Source: Aphelenchoides besseyi (Eukaryota; Nematoda; Chromadorea; Rhabditida; Aphelenchoididae). From it: DNA of 64,000 bases. The notes beneath the pieces are model-generated. The model ran no database searches. It was not told the DNA's origin and saw only the letters and a program-made list of their open reading frames with translations. This document shows positions 45,099-55,450 of this stretch, piece by piece (position 1 is the stretch's first letter; each line of letters opens with the position of its first letter). Position numbers and translations under genes: made by a program. The stretch spans positions 992,001-1,056,000 of the forward strand of contig JAMPIQ010000003.1 in the NCBI GenBank assembly GCA_024699855.1. The letters run 5' to 3'.

Positions 45099-45105
45099 TA
45101 TAAAA
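45099..45105 (+). promoter_or_regulatory. TATA box
   Basis: TATAAAA 49 bp upstream of the ATG at 45154, well placed for the small secreted-peptide gene. Confidence 0.6.
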
Positions 45106-45153
45106 ACGAGCTCTGTCGTTCAATTCTTCATCACAGCCTTTGCCTTCGAAAAA

Positions 45154-45432
45154 ATGTTCACTCAACAATTGGTTACGGTTCTTCTTGCCATTGGATTCGT
45201 GAGTTCATGTCTTCTGTTCTGTTATTCGTTGTTGTTTTAGTTGATGGCAACCTTCGTTGTCTCTGCCCCCGTTGATGTTGGAAACGTGGTTGGTGAGGTT
45301 GGAGAAGTTGCCAGTGGACTGGGAGAATTGGCAAGTGGTGTGGTTGGAAGCGGTGCGGAAGTCAGTTCAGTTATCGACCAATTGATTGAATTGCTCGAAA
45401 AGCAAGCAAGCAACGTCGAAGGCTCTGGATAG
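45154..45432 (+). CDS. Small secreted Val/Gly-rich peptide
   Basis: Two exons (45154-45198 and 45241-45432) join in frame to give about 78 residues. The start MFTQQLVTVLLAIGFLMATF is a clear signal peptide ending near VVSA. The mature part is PVDVGNVVGEVGEVASGLGE, then LASGVVGSGAEVSSVIDQLI and a Glu/Lys-containing end. The mature chain has no cysteine and a repeating Val-Gly/Ser-Gly pattern compatible with an amphipathic helix. Function unknown. It could be a secreted structural, antimicrobial-like or effector peptide. Confidence 0.7.
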
Positions 45433-45704
45433 GGACTTTCTCTTTGAATCGAAATTAGGAACAAATAAATTCATTGCATTAGCTCGTTGTGTTTGCTCGC
45501 AACAAATGAAAAGCATAATTGAAGATGTTTCTATGTATTCCCAGGAATACGAACGGTTTGTGGATCTTAAGCATCTTCAAGAACACTCACTCTACAGCAA
45601 CTTTCTATTTCTGGGCTTAGAGATTGGACAGAGACGTACACAAAGCATTCAGTCAACAAAGTTTATTACAGAAATAATCAACATTTAAGAGCCGAATAGA
45701 CACG

Positions 45705-45892
45705 TTACATCAACGAGACGTTGGAGTTCAAGAGCCTTTTTATTTCCGTCGCGCTCATGATCAACTTGTAGTTCTCGGCACTGCATTTGACGAACTTCAA
45801 AGCAAAGTCGATGAGTTCCGGGTCGTCGTGTTTCACAGCCACGTTTTCCAAAGAGAACGTGCGCTTCAACGACTTCAAAAATGACTTCTGAA
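45705..45892 (-). CDS. Possible 3' exon of a minus-strand gene
   Basis: After a TTTCAG acceptor the frame reads KSFLKSLKRTFSLENVAVKH, then DDPELIDFALKFVKCSAENY and ends IKRLLNSNVSLM. It looks like a genuine C-terminal exon. Upstream exons between 45930 and 46240 could not be resolved. Confidence 0.35.
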
Positions 45893-46253
45893 ACACAAAT
45901 AATGATAAAAACAAGCTCTTCAATTACCAGTTATGGCCTTCTAACGCGGTGGACTCATTAATGATAATTTTTGAATTTGTAGTTGACTCAACAACCATTA
46001 TGTTTCCAAGGCATTACGTCCAGCAATAAAGCTCGTTCAAACAAATAGCACTTCAATAATCATAACCGGCTTTTCGTCGCCAATCATTTTCACATGAACG
46101 CAATCGTATTTCTTGCAGCTGATTGGGAACAACAAAGGCGGTTATTCACTAGAGGTCATCGGCGTTTGGCTAATTGAAAGGAACGCGATTTGAAAATTTT
46201 GGTTAGCAAAGGAGCTTGGCGTTGTTAGTGAGATTGGAAACTGACCTCGAGTA

Positions 46254-47223
46254 ATGCGGAGGCCAAGAGTCCGGGGTATAAGAGGCCCTGAATGGAAGCA
46301 AGTTTCATCAGTTAGTGAACGGTCACCTTTGTGCAGATCGGGAAATGATCGAAGCGAAAGATTGAAAAAGAGTTTGTTGGACTTTGCGACATTTTTCGTC
46401 AACATCGCGACCTACAAAAACTTGGACGCTCAGGTAAGAACCAAATTGTTTCATTTTTTATTTTGTTGATTTCAGGCTGTTGCAATTAGCAGCCTAATCA
46501 GCTTATCTTGCGATAAACTGCGTAGCCATTTGATGGTGCAGTTTTGTCGTAAAAGAGCACTAGTGAATACAACTCTTGTTTTGTACGCCAAGGTGATCGG
46601 TTTGGTTCGGGACGAGAAGCTTGCGACCAGATTGTGAAGATTGTTCATGAAAATATGGTGGACGAGGAAGTAAAAGAAGAACTTTGAAACATTGGGACAT
46701 TCATTGGTCGGTTGGCTTTGGCACATGGGATTCCAATTCTCCCTATTACTGCCGACTTCCAAAGGATGTTACTTGATTATATGGCCTCACAGACTCCACA
46801 ACAGATTTTTCTTATGATCGTTTTGATCATACAATTTTTCGAGCCCTCCGAACGGAACATTGTAAGTATGAAATACATAGTTTCAAATTAATCTTTAATT
46901 TAGATTTTCAAAGAAGACTGCCCTTGGGTCTCTCATATCTTCGCGGTGTTGAAAGAGATTCACGACGACAACCAAACAGACATTTCTGTTCAGTGGGAAG
47001 TTGATCACTTTTTGGAAAACTTGGACAACACCACATCCACCACCAACAACAAGCAATTCGCCTGTCTTTCTTTTCGGAGGTTGGTTTTCAATGATTTTCA
47101 ATTAAACTTTTTGGGGTTTTAGTTCCGAACGATAATAACCTCGATGGAATGTTCATTCAGCCTTTGATTTCTCCTTTGGACTTCTGTGATGCGCCGGGTT
47201 TCTTCATTTATCCACCTCAATGA
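46254..47223 (+). pseudogene. CNOT1-like (CCR4-NOT scaffold) MIF4G fragment, decayed
   Basis: Pieces follow the CAF1-binding MIF4G region of CNOT1: LDFATFFVNIATYKNLDAQ, FCRKRALVNTTLVLYAKVIG, KIVHENMVDEEVKEEL, NIGTFIGRLALAHGIPILP, FLMIVLIIQFFEPSERNI, then after an intron CPWVSHIFAVLKEIHDDNQT and VDHFLENLDN. A frame change occurs near 46620. A TGA at 46685-46687 interrupts the block between VKEEL and NIGTF. A terminal exon ends LISPLDFCDAPGFF. Full CNOT1 is over 2,000 residues; this unit is at most about 300, so it is a partial duplicate. Identification is from pattern similarity only. Confidence 0.45.
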
Positions 47224-47517
47224 AGCAATGGAGATCGTGTTTCCTTATTAATCAACATTTTCTGTTTAACTGTGTTGTTTTTTTGATTCATAAACTTGTT
47301 GTGAAGTTACTGTTTTTTGAAAGGAGTGGAGCGCAAAAATGAAATCCGTTTCGACGTCTCTAGTAACTGTCGCGTAAATAGATTTCCAGAGTTAGCCATC
47401 TCTCTGATGAAAACACAAATTTGCGTAATCTCACAATAAGCTTTGGAATTCCATTTTCTTGTCATTCAGGCCAAGTTCTATTGTGCTCTCAGCTTGCGTT
47501 CTTTCGCTCCGATCACG

Positions 47518-49032
47518 ATGCTCCGCTTTTCGATTTGGCTTTTGATCATCTGTGGATCGATTGGCCTAGCACAGAAGTGTATTAAGAGCCGGTAAGTCGA
47601 GAAGAATGTGGAGAGATTGATTAGTCGATTTCAGCAACATCACTGGTCACTGTTCGAAATTTCGAGTAGCGGTCAGGAGCAGCCGTCCCGAAATCGAGGC
47701 GAATTTGTTCATTGCATCAGGACAGGGCGAGTTCAAGTAAGTTGATGTTTGCTATTCAATATTGAACTGTTCTAGTGGCTCGATAACGATCGGTAAATGC
47801 ACAGTCGGTGGCTCTTTTTCGTTGGCTGGAAAAAGTTTTACGACGAGTATCTATCCATTTCGAAACGTATTTACAATCGGTTTTTAGGCAATGGAAGTTT
47901 CTCGTCGCCGATTGAAATCACCGCATCCCAATACAATATGACGATGAAACAAAAAGGCGGCAATCCGCAAACCGTGTGCTCGACCGCTCCGTTCACTTTG
48001 ACTGATGGAAAAGTGACCACGACTGTTGGCCTTAAGATCAACAGAAAGGTGGGAGCTTATTTGGTTCTGGTCAGATTCCTCTGACTATTTTCATTCTGTG
48101 TTTGTATTTCAGGACGATTCGCTCGAGTTCGTCAAGACCGATAAACAAAAAGACGATGGTCCAGACGTTGGATTGATTTGCGGAACCGTGGGTGGTGTTG
48201 TGCTGTGAGTTCAAGTCCTCTTCTATTCTCACTTCTTTTCAGCATCTTCATTGCTTTGGCCTTGTTCATTGGCGGTTGCTGCTGTTGGCGCAAGGAGGTT
48301 AGTTTTCAATCGTTCATTTCTCCAATCCACTTCCAGGACGAAAAGAAGGATGTGAATGACAAGAAGGAGGATTCAAAGATCAAAAAGACTTCGCAAAAGA
48401 AATCGGTGACTGGAAAGTCGACTCGTCCGACTCCAGTTCCGATGGCACAACCGAAAGCTTCGATGGAGTGGACTGCAAAGGACGAGACAATGCGCACTGC
48501 TGAAGGAAGTACCAGTCAATCAAATCTCGATTCAATGTGAGTTTGCATTCGGACATCAGCACCTGAAGACCTTGTTTCTAGTGGTGCGGACAGGGCTGGT
48601 TTGATCGTTCAAAACATGAAGAAACGTTCCGATAAAGAACATGAAAGGGCGATCGGACGAATCCAAGAAGCATCTCAACGTCGAGTGACTGCCAAGGCCG
48701 ATCCGTTTATCGGAGACTTGAAGGCTGAGACCAAGAAGTTGGGAGAGCAACTTGCGGCATTGGAAAGTCAAGATGTCAAGGACGAAGCGGCTATTGCGGA
48801 AACAAAATCCAAAATTGGGGAGTACAAGCAACGCAAAGCCAAATTAGGCCAAGACACTCTCCGCGGCGCAAACGTTGTTGCTACCGCATCAACTCAAGCA
48901 TCGGCCTCCACTGCTCGTTCAACTGTCACAGCTGTTCAACCGACTGAGTCGAACACCACTGCCAACAACACCACCAACGATGTGACGAGCAAAGAAGCAA
49001 CCGAGAACAAGATCAGAGGCATTTTCGAATAA
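47518..49032 (+). CDS. Type I membrane protein with Lys-rich coiled-coil tail
   Basis: Eight exons join in frame: 47518-47591, 47635-47736, 47776-47834, 47888-48048, 48113-48204, 48243-48297, 48337-48536 and 48582-49032. The signal peptide is MLRFSIWLLIICGSIGLAQ. The ectodomain of about 125 residues has a few Cys and N-glycosylation sites (NITG, NGS, NMT). The membrane helix is GTVGGVVLIFIALALFIGGC followed by CCWRKE. The cytosolic tail is Lys/Asp-rich, then has a charged, likely coiled-coil segment (LKAETKKLGEQLAALES) and a Ser/Thr-rich end. The third intron uses a weak GTTTTA donor. Not recognised. The layout resembles small nematode surface proteins. Confidence 0.75.
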
Positions 49033-49261
49033 ACGTGTAAAACAGAAGTTGTTGTTATCTATTAGAAAGCCTCAATATTTGCTGTCGACATGACTTGTAA
49101 GTTGAAATGATTGCACAACTGCGATTCGTTGAAATTTGTCGTGATTGGCGTCTTGGTTATTCGTTTTCAATTTCCGGTTGAACGCTTTTATGAATCTGCC
49201 TCGATATTACTGACTATATGAACGTTTTATTCTTGACTATCCATTCAATTTTAGTTCTGAG

Positions 49262-49608
49262 ATGCAAGTACTCTTTCTTCTAATTACAATTGTTGTTATC
49301 GCTCAGGCGGCATCGCAGGAGCATCGGTGTCCTAATGGTAATCTAGCGTTTGTCAGTTAGTTTCTCTTCTACATCTCGTGACGAGAATCCGATTTTCAGC
49401 TTGTGATTCAAACGACGAGTGTGCATCTTTTGCGTTGTCTTGCACATCAATTGCTGGACAGAATTTGAAGTTTTGTTGTGAGCTCCTTGGCATCATAAAA
49501 AGCTGATAGTCGATCTTAGGTGATGAGGACCAAAAGTTGCCAATAACAAAACGTCCTAAATCACGTGGAGGCCGTGGTCGACGTGGACAACGCAACAATC
49601 GTGTTTGA
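49262..49608 (+). CDS. Secreted six-Cys peptide with Arg/Gly-rich tail
   Basis: Three exons (49262-49337, 49400-49477, 49520-49608) give about 80 residues. The signal peptide is MQVLFLLITIVVIAQAASQ. The mature core has cysteines in the order C-x3-C-x5-C-x6-C-x10-CC, starting HRCPNGACDSNDEC and ending KFCC. A strongly basic tail KRPKSRGGRGRRGQRNNRV follows. The compact disulphide core plus cationic tail suggests an antimicrobial-like or secreted regulatory peptide, but it matches no family I can name. Confidence 0.75.
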
Positions 49609-51282
49609 AGCTATTCGCTGAAGTAGTTTATTTGTGAATTAATTGATAACTGAACTGATGACCGTAAACTCGTAAATCATTAGTGTAGCTTTAAACATCA
49701 GAATCTTTAACGAATTCGACAGCACTTGTATTGGAAGATAACTTTGAACAAATTTAGTGAATCTTCACCACTCCATTCGTACAATAGACATTCCAAGAGG
49801 ATACGGTCTTGTAAAGGTGTTTGTGACCGACAATTCAAAGACACACATCATTCATTTCTTTGGCTTCAATTCCGTCAGTATTTCCGTTCAGTCTTCTATG
49901 ACCCATTCTGAGCAACTCTATCCTTTAAACTAATCTTTCAACTTCATGTCTTTTAGGACTCAGTGATCGATGGCATCATCTAGCTCGTGAAGATTCAAAA
50001 GCATTTCAGGATTCTTTCTTTTAACTAATTGAACTGCAAAGTAACTGGAGAAATTGAACAACATTGAAAGCTCAACAATGACTCATACATAAGATGATGC
50101 TTCCAGCAATTCGATTGAAAAGCGGTCATTCAAGCACTTCTTATCTCTTGGATTAAGTAACACTGCAAACGTGGATTCAAAAGAAATTCAGCGAATTGGT
50201 GAAGTTTGTAGTCGATGTCACTGTCTACTGGAACACCTCATCTTCTTTTATTGGCCGACTCCAATAACTAAAACGAAGACGGAACTCAACCGAGCACAAA
50301 TTAAAAGCTCAAGTGCAAATTCAGAACAACTGTCGTTGCTACCTTACATAATTTCGATCACTGAAGATAATGAATTTCGCTGGAGATCCCGTTTAATTCG
50401 ACCGATATTCCTACGCGAACGCCACGAACAGAAGTTTCTATCAAACACCATTTGAAATGTTTGATCGTGCCAATGCAATCTTTTTTATTGTCGATTTTGC
50501 TAGATATTGTCACTTCCACATCAAGAAGTTCGTTTAGACCGGAACATCTAAATCACTTAATTCTTGCAGCAAGTTAGCTCCGAGTATCAAAAAACTTACG
50601 ATCTCCGGCTTCGTTGCATTGATACCACTTACTGTCGGTGTGATCATTCCAACTTAGCAACTGCACAACCCAAGAAATAACCACTGGATTTATACTTTCG
50701 TGGAATGTGGAAAGCCCTTTGCCGGAAGTTTTGTTGTACTTGATTTCAAGTATGTGCATGCGGTTAAGGACCGAATTACCAATTGCCTCTCAAAGAGATA
50801 TTTATGCGACAATTAGCTGCATGTATCGCAAAATAGCTGCTACTGTTCGTTTGCACTGACCATTCGTATTGCCGTTGCATCTGTTCGATTGCTGAGACGT
50901 GAATGGCCGAAGTTGAACAAGAAAGCCAAGCTACTCAAAAAACGTTCACGAAAGTCCTCAATCCGTGGTTCCGATCCGTGATTCCCATTTATTCCAATGA
51001 CTCTTTCAAATGTTATAGTGACGATACTCACTTCGTTCGCACATCTTTCGAAGTCAGGCAGCTAACATCTGAGATGATCAAGATACAAACCGTGTTTGTG
51101 TTCAATTCTTTACGTTTCAAGTCTATTCGGAGAAAAGTTGATACAAACAACATAATTTAGTAGGAATCTTAATCTCCAGGCATTCTCCAAATACAAAAAA
51201 GGTGTAGCCGTTTCAGTGCGCTGGCTATGTTCAATTGAAGAACTTTCGGACATAAAAGTCTGTTCATTACTCGTTACAAGCA
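49609..51282. other. No supported gene
   Basis: Frames at 50171-50455 and 50903-51160 (MAEVEQESQATQKTF start) are possible exons but lack partners. The immediate upstream region of the chemoreceptor gene is at the right end. Confidence 0.35.
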
Positions 51283-52463
51283 ATGGCGTACTTCGTCCAC
51301 AATCCCTATTTCTTTGCAAACGTCACAAACCAGACCTTTGAGTCAACAACGTCAGGTCGTGTATTCATTTGCAACTACGCTGCTTCATCGTTTTTTGGTT
51401 TTATTCTCATTACACTGGTCATCTACATGGTTTTATTCAAAAGTCCACCTTCATTGCAGCATTTTCGAAAGATTCTTCTTGTAATACACTTAATCGATCT
51501 TATGATTTGGATTACCTTTAGTTTAGTAATAATTGTAAGTCGAAAACATTTAATCACAACTATAGATTTCAGCGTGATCGTTATGTCAACGATACTAGTC
51601 TTCAGAGCATTTTCGGAATAATGAGATGGACGCCATTTGGTGTTCAAATGATTGGCCACATTATTGCCGCAGCATCATATATTTTGCTGTATGCGATTCT
51701 ACCTTTACCTCTGTGGTATCGAGATCATTTACTTCGCTATGGGCCGCCATCTAATTTGACATTCTTTCGATCGATCTTCGTAGTTTTTATGGTTTTGGGT
51801 ATTTCTACAGGCCTTTTTGGGAGCGCGATATACATCACTGATCGTAAACAAGATTATTCGTCAATGTGGTTTCAAGAAACACCCATCCCGCCGGTAGTTG
51901 TCGTCGATCCTCAGGTTTGTCTATTCAATAAGTACTATAATCACTTGTTCAGCGAAGTTTCATCGCATTTCTGTATATAAATTACAGTCGAATAGTAATT
52001 CTTGGCAGTTTCTTCGTGTCTGTTTTAATTGTATGGCGTACTTATCGATTCCTCAAAACTCAAGTACAAGAAAGTGGTCGTCGTTCGAAGTCCATGGACC
52101 AATTCGCACGTGTAATATTTGCGCAGGTGAGAAAATGGCTGATTGAGGTGACTTTTGGTTTCAGATGTTAATCCCAATACTCAGTCTATTTCTGCCTATG
52201 CTCGTCATTATCATTTTGCTTTATGTTGGGATTACTAGTGACATTGGTCAATATTTCATAATCATGCTGCTCAATTGGATTCCGTGCTTCAATTCCATTT
52301 CCACTCTCGTTTTCATTGTGAGTCTCAAAATAACAACAGAACTTAATATGCATTTCAGGTGCCATATCGACGGGCAATTTACTCCAAAATTAAACGGTTG
52401 ACTGGTTCATCAGTTTCATCTGTTCCACCAATTGTAGTAACTGCAGTGAACAGTCTTCAATAA
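51283..52463 (+). CDS. Nematode Str-like chemoreceptor GPCR
   Basis: Five exons join in frame: 51283-51534, 51573-51914, 51953-52126, 52165-52317 and 52359-52463, with introns of 38-41 bases. The product has N-terminal glycosylation sites (NVTNQTF), then hydrophobic helices including FFGFILITLVIYMVLF, ILLVIHLIDLMIWITFSLVI, IIAAASYILLYAILPLPLWY, FFRSIFVVFMVLGISTGLFG, IVILGSFFVSVLIVWRTYRF, MLIPILSLFLPMLVIIILLY and FIIMLLNWIPCFNSISTLVF. An RDRY motif starts exon 2 and the C-terminal side has the VPYRRAIYSKI motif typical of Str-superfamily receptors. It is intact and presumably expressed in sensory neurons as a plasma-membrane odorant receptor; the ligand is unknown. Confidence 0.8.
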
Positions 52464-52804
52464 TGTAAAAGTGATAGTTGAATGAAAATAAACACTATGT
52501 AGGAGTTTAACAGCAAAAGTGAGGGCCATTTTTCTCGGGATGAAGAGTGAGTTCGGAAGGTCATAGGACTTTAGTTCTCTTTGCTATTCGACTTGAGCAG
52601 CTTATCTTGATCAGAAACTGTTCAGTTCTTCATTCTGGCTCGTTGACAACTTGCAGATTGAGTTGCTTGTTCCATTGGATTTCTACAATCGTCTCATCCA
52701 ATGATAAGACTGCAGAAGTACCGAGCATCAAACAAAAACAACCCAAACATTTCAAATCAGTTATAATCTTCTTTAAATAATAGATCAAGCGTATTCAACT
52801 GAGG

Positions 52805-52876
52805 ACAGCGTGGTGCAAAGGTAACACGTCTGCACAGAGTTCGGTGGCTCCCAGGTTCAATCCCTGGTCGAGCTGT
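52805..52876 (+). other. tRNA-like sequence, probably the head of a SINE
   Basis: 72 bases with A-box TGGTGCAAAGGTAACACG, a perfect T-arm CCAGG-TTCAATC-CCTGG and acceptor arms ACAGCGT/GAGCTGT pairing at six of seven positions. The anticodon arm does not pair well and two extra bases follow the T-stem. A body with GGGTACC-type repeats follows to about 53040, which suits a tRNA-derived SINE. A tRNA pseudogene is the alternative. Confidence 0.5.
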
Positions 52877-53780
52877 AATGCGAACTCCGCTGTTCTCGCC
52901 CCACCCAGGCGGTACCAATTCTGGAAGCCAATGGGTACCTTGAATTCAAGGGGAAGCACGGGGGCGCTGTTCAGAGCTGGCAACTCGCAACAGCAATGCC
53001 CTTACAATATGCCAAGACCCGAACATAATAGGGCGTTCGGAGCCTCTCCATCGCTTGCGATTGAATCAAAAGAGGGGATTTTTTCGTGCTTTCAACTGCT
53101 CAGCTTATTTCACTTTAACACATTGCAGCTTTCCAGTGACTTTGATAAGTATGGTCATTTGTTCTGGAGTTCCATTGAAGAGTTCATTGCTGACAGTCGT
53201 TTAAGAGTACGCCAATTTGATTCGATCCATAAATTGGCTATCGTCTTTGTTGATCATTCCGGCGATATTTTGAGTTCTTATTCAATAACTGCATCCTGTT
53301 CAAACTCGGAACTCCTGAAAAAAAAGAATCACGGGTTTCATTCGATTCACGTGCCCCCAAATCCAATCGAATTGTCATCGCCTTTGGACTGCGAATCAAA
53401 ACCATAGCTCGTCTCTCAAAAACCAGTCCCCTTGAATACTCAACACTAGCGTCCACTGCGAATCGAACATTTCAATTTGGCGAGATTCTTGGCATGGGTT
53501 CTGGGGTAAAAGCAGTAGGTTGATTCCATAGACGAGAACCGATTTCTTCCACTTCGATGTAGCAATCCCAGCTCGGATCAGAAGAATCGTGAACGCGGAA
53601 CTTTAAGATCAAAGGTGATAAGGTTTACCAACGACAAGATCTACCGCAAACGAGAGACATCGATCCTTTGCCGAACAATAGGCCAAGTGATGCAGAGCTC
53701 CGCTTCTCCAGTAGATAAAGAACAAAGATGGCCACCCACTTCGCAAACTGTTCGAAATTACAAAGATTACAAAGATTTAT
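52877..53780. other. Possible coding fragments, unrecognised
   Basis: A plus frame to 53407 contains LFWSSIEEFIADSRLRVRQF and KLAIVFVDHSGDILSSYSIT, which look protein-like, but the upstream part of the same frame crosses the tRNA-like repeat. No gene model is supported. Confidence 0.3.
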
Positions 53781-53826
53781 TCGGTTCAATCAACAAAAAG
53801 ATAAAATGAAAGATGGTAAAAGATAG

Positions 53827-55450
53827 TTAATTTGTTGATGCGAATACTTCGACCGCTTTTTTCCAGTCGCTTCGGTTTTGAGCGATTTGTTGCCATCCGT
53901 TTCCCAACAGATTCAAGTCTCGGCGCCAACGGTGAGGTGGTCTTCCAATTGGTCTGGTCCAACCATAAGGCCACCAGAAAGTTGTTCTTGTTGACCATCG
54001 GTTGTCGTTTCTTCTTGCGACATGTCCGGCCCATCGAAACTTACGTTTTAATGCGTCGTGAACGGCGTCTTTAAACTTTGTTTGTGCTCTGATTTCAACA
54101 CTTCTGACTTCATCGCGTAGTCGAATCCCAAGAATTCTTCTTTCCATTGCTCTTTGCGTCGTTGTTAATTTGGTACGTTCGGTTTTCCGCATCGTCCAAA
54201 CTTCAGATCCATAATTGAGCGCTGGTAGTACAACTGAGTTGAAGAGTTGAGCTCGAATTTTGACGTCTTTTGTCTTCTTCAGGACTTCTTGGATGTTTTT
54301 GAATCCAAACCATCCGGCCGATCGTCGCCTGCGAATTTCCCCATCAATGGTGTGGTTTTCAGAGATTTCTTGACCTAAATAAACGTATTTACTTACCAAT
54401 TTAATAGGTTCGTCCTTGATCAAGATCCTTCCCACTTCACAACTTGGATTTGCCATGACTTGCGTCTTTTTACGGTTAATACGAAGTCCAATTTGCGATC
54501 CTACGTCATCCAGTTCGTTGAGCATAAGTTCAGCTATTTGAAAGTCGTGCGCAAAAAGGACAATGTCATCAGCAAATCGAAGATGGTGGAGTCGTTCGCC
54601 GTCAATCCGAATTCCATAATTGCTCCAATCCAACTGACGAAAAACGTCTTCCAGTGTGGCAGTGAAGAGCTTCGGTGATATTGTGTCACCTTGTCTTACA
54701 CCTCGGCTAACAGGTACTTCAATTGGTTGATAGAAGAGTTGGAATGTGGTGGAGCAATTGGTGTTGATGTTCTTGAGCGTTCGCGTGTATTTGCTGGAAA
54801 TGTTCTGGTGGATCAGTGAGTTGATAACCGCGTTGATTTCCACGGAATCAAATGCCTTTTCGTAGTCTACAAAAACTAAACAAAGTGGCATTTTTACCTC
54901 ACGACAGCGTTCCATCACTTGGTTTACTGTTTGAAGGTGATCCATAGTTGAGAACCCAGAACGAAAACCAGCTTGTTCTCGCGGTTGCTCGAAGTCCAGT
55001 TGCGACGTCATTCGATTGACCAGTACTTTGGTGAAAAGTTTGTAGACAGTTGGCAAGAGCGCGATGGGTCGATAGTTTCGAAGATCTTCAAGGTCGCCTT
55101 TCTTTGGGAGAATGACTGTTCTTGAAGTTTTCCATTGTGCTGGAACATCTTCGTGCTGCAGGCAGTCGTTGAACATTGATGTCAAGGTGGTCCATAAAAG
55201 AAAACCACCATTTTTGAGCATCTCGTTCGTAATTCCATCGGGCCCAGGTGCTTTGTAGTTTTTCAAACTTTCCACGGCTGCACGAACTTCAGAGACAAGA
55301 ATGGTAGAGACTGATTCTTGTTCACGATTGTCAATTTCTGGCGGAACGTCTATTTTAGATGCAAAAAGATCCGTGTAGAACTCTTTACATCGTTTCTCAA
55401 TGTCCGACCGTTTTGTCAACATTGTCCCATCTTTTGGTTCGAAATCGGCC
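53827..55450 (-). mobile_element. RTE-type LINE, 5'-truncated (RT plus C-terminal domain)
   Basis: An open minus frame of 531 codons encodes most of a reverse transcriptase: NYKAPGPDGITNEMLKNGG, TVILPKKGDLEDLRNYRPIA, EQAGFRSGFSTMDHLQTVNQ, FVDYEKAFDSVE, VSRGVRQGDTISPKLF, LRFADDIVLFAHD (catalytic FADD), then ERRILGIRLRDEVRSVEIRA, FRWAGHVARRNDNRW and GRPPHRWRRDLNLLGNGWQQ, the usual C-terminus of RTE-clade LINEs. The endonuclease is missing upstream of about 55450. The RT itself appears intact and only 5' truncated, as LINE insertions often are. It is not the missing half of the LINE at 12097-14170; the two sequences are divergent. Confidence 0.85.

Noticed and set aside
52805..52876. Functional tRNA gene
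   Set aside because: T-arm and acceptor are good, but the anticodon arm does not pair and two extra bases follow the T-stem; a SINE head is more likely.
53832..54678. Plus-strand frames over the second LINE
   Set aside because: Antisense to the reverse transcriptase with its FADD motif.
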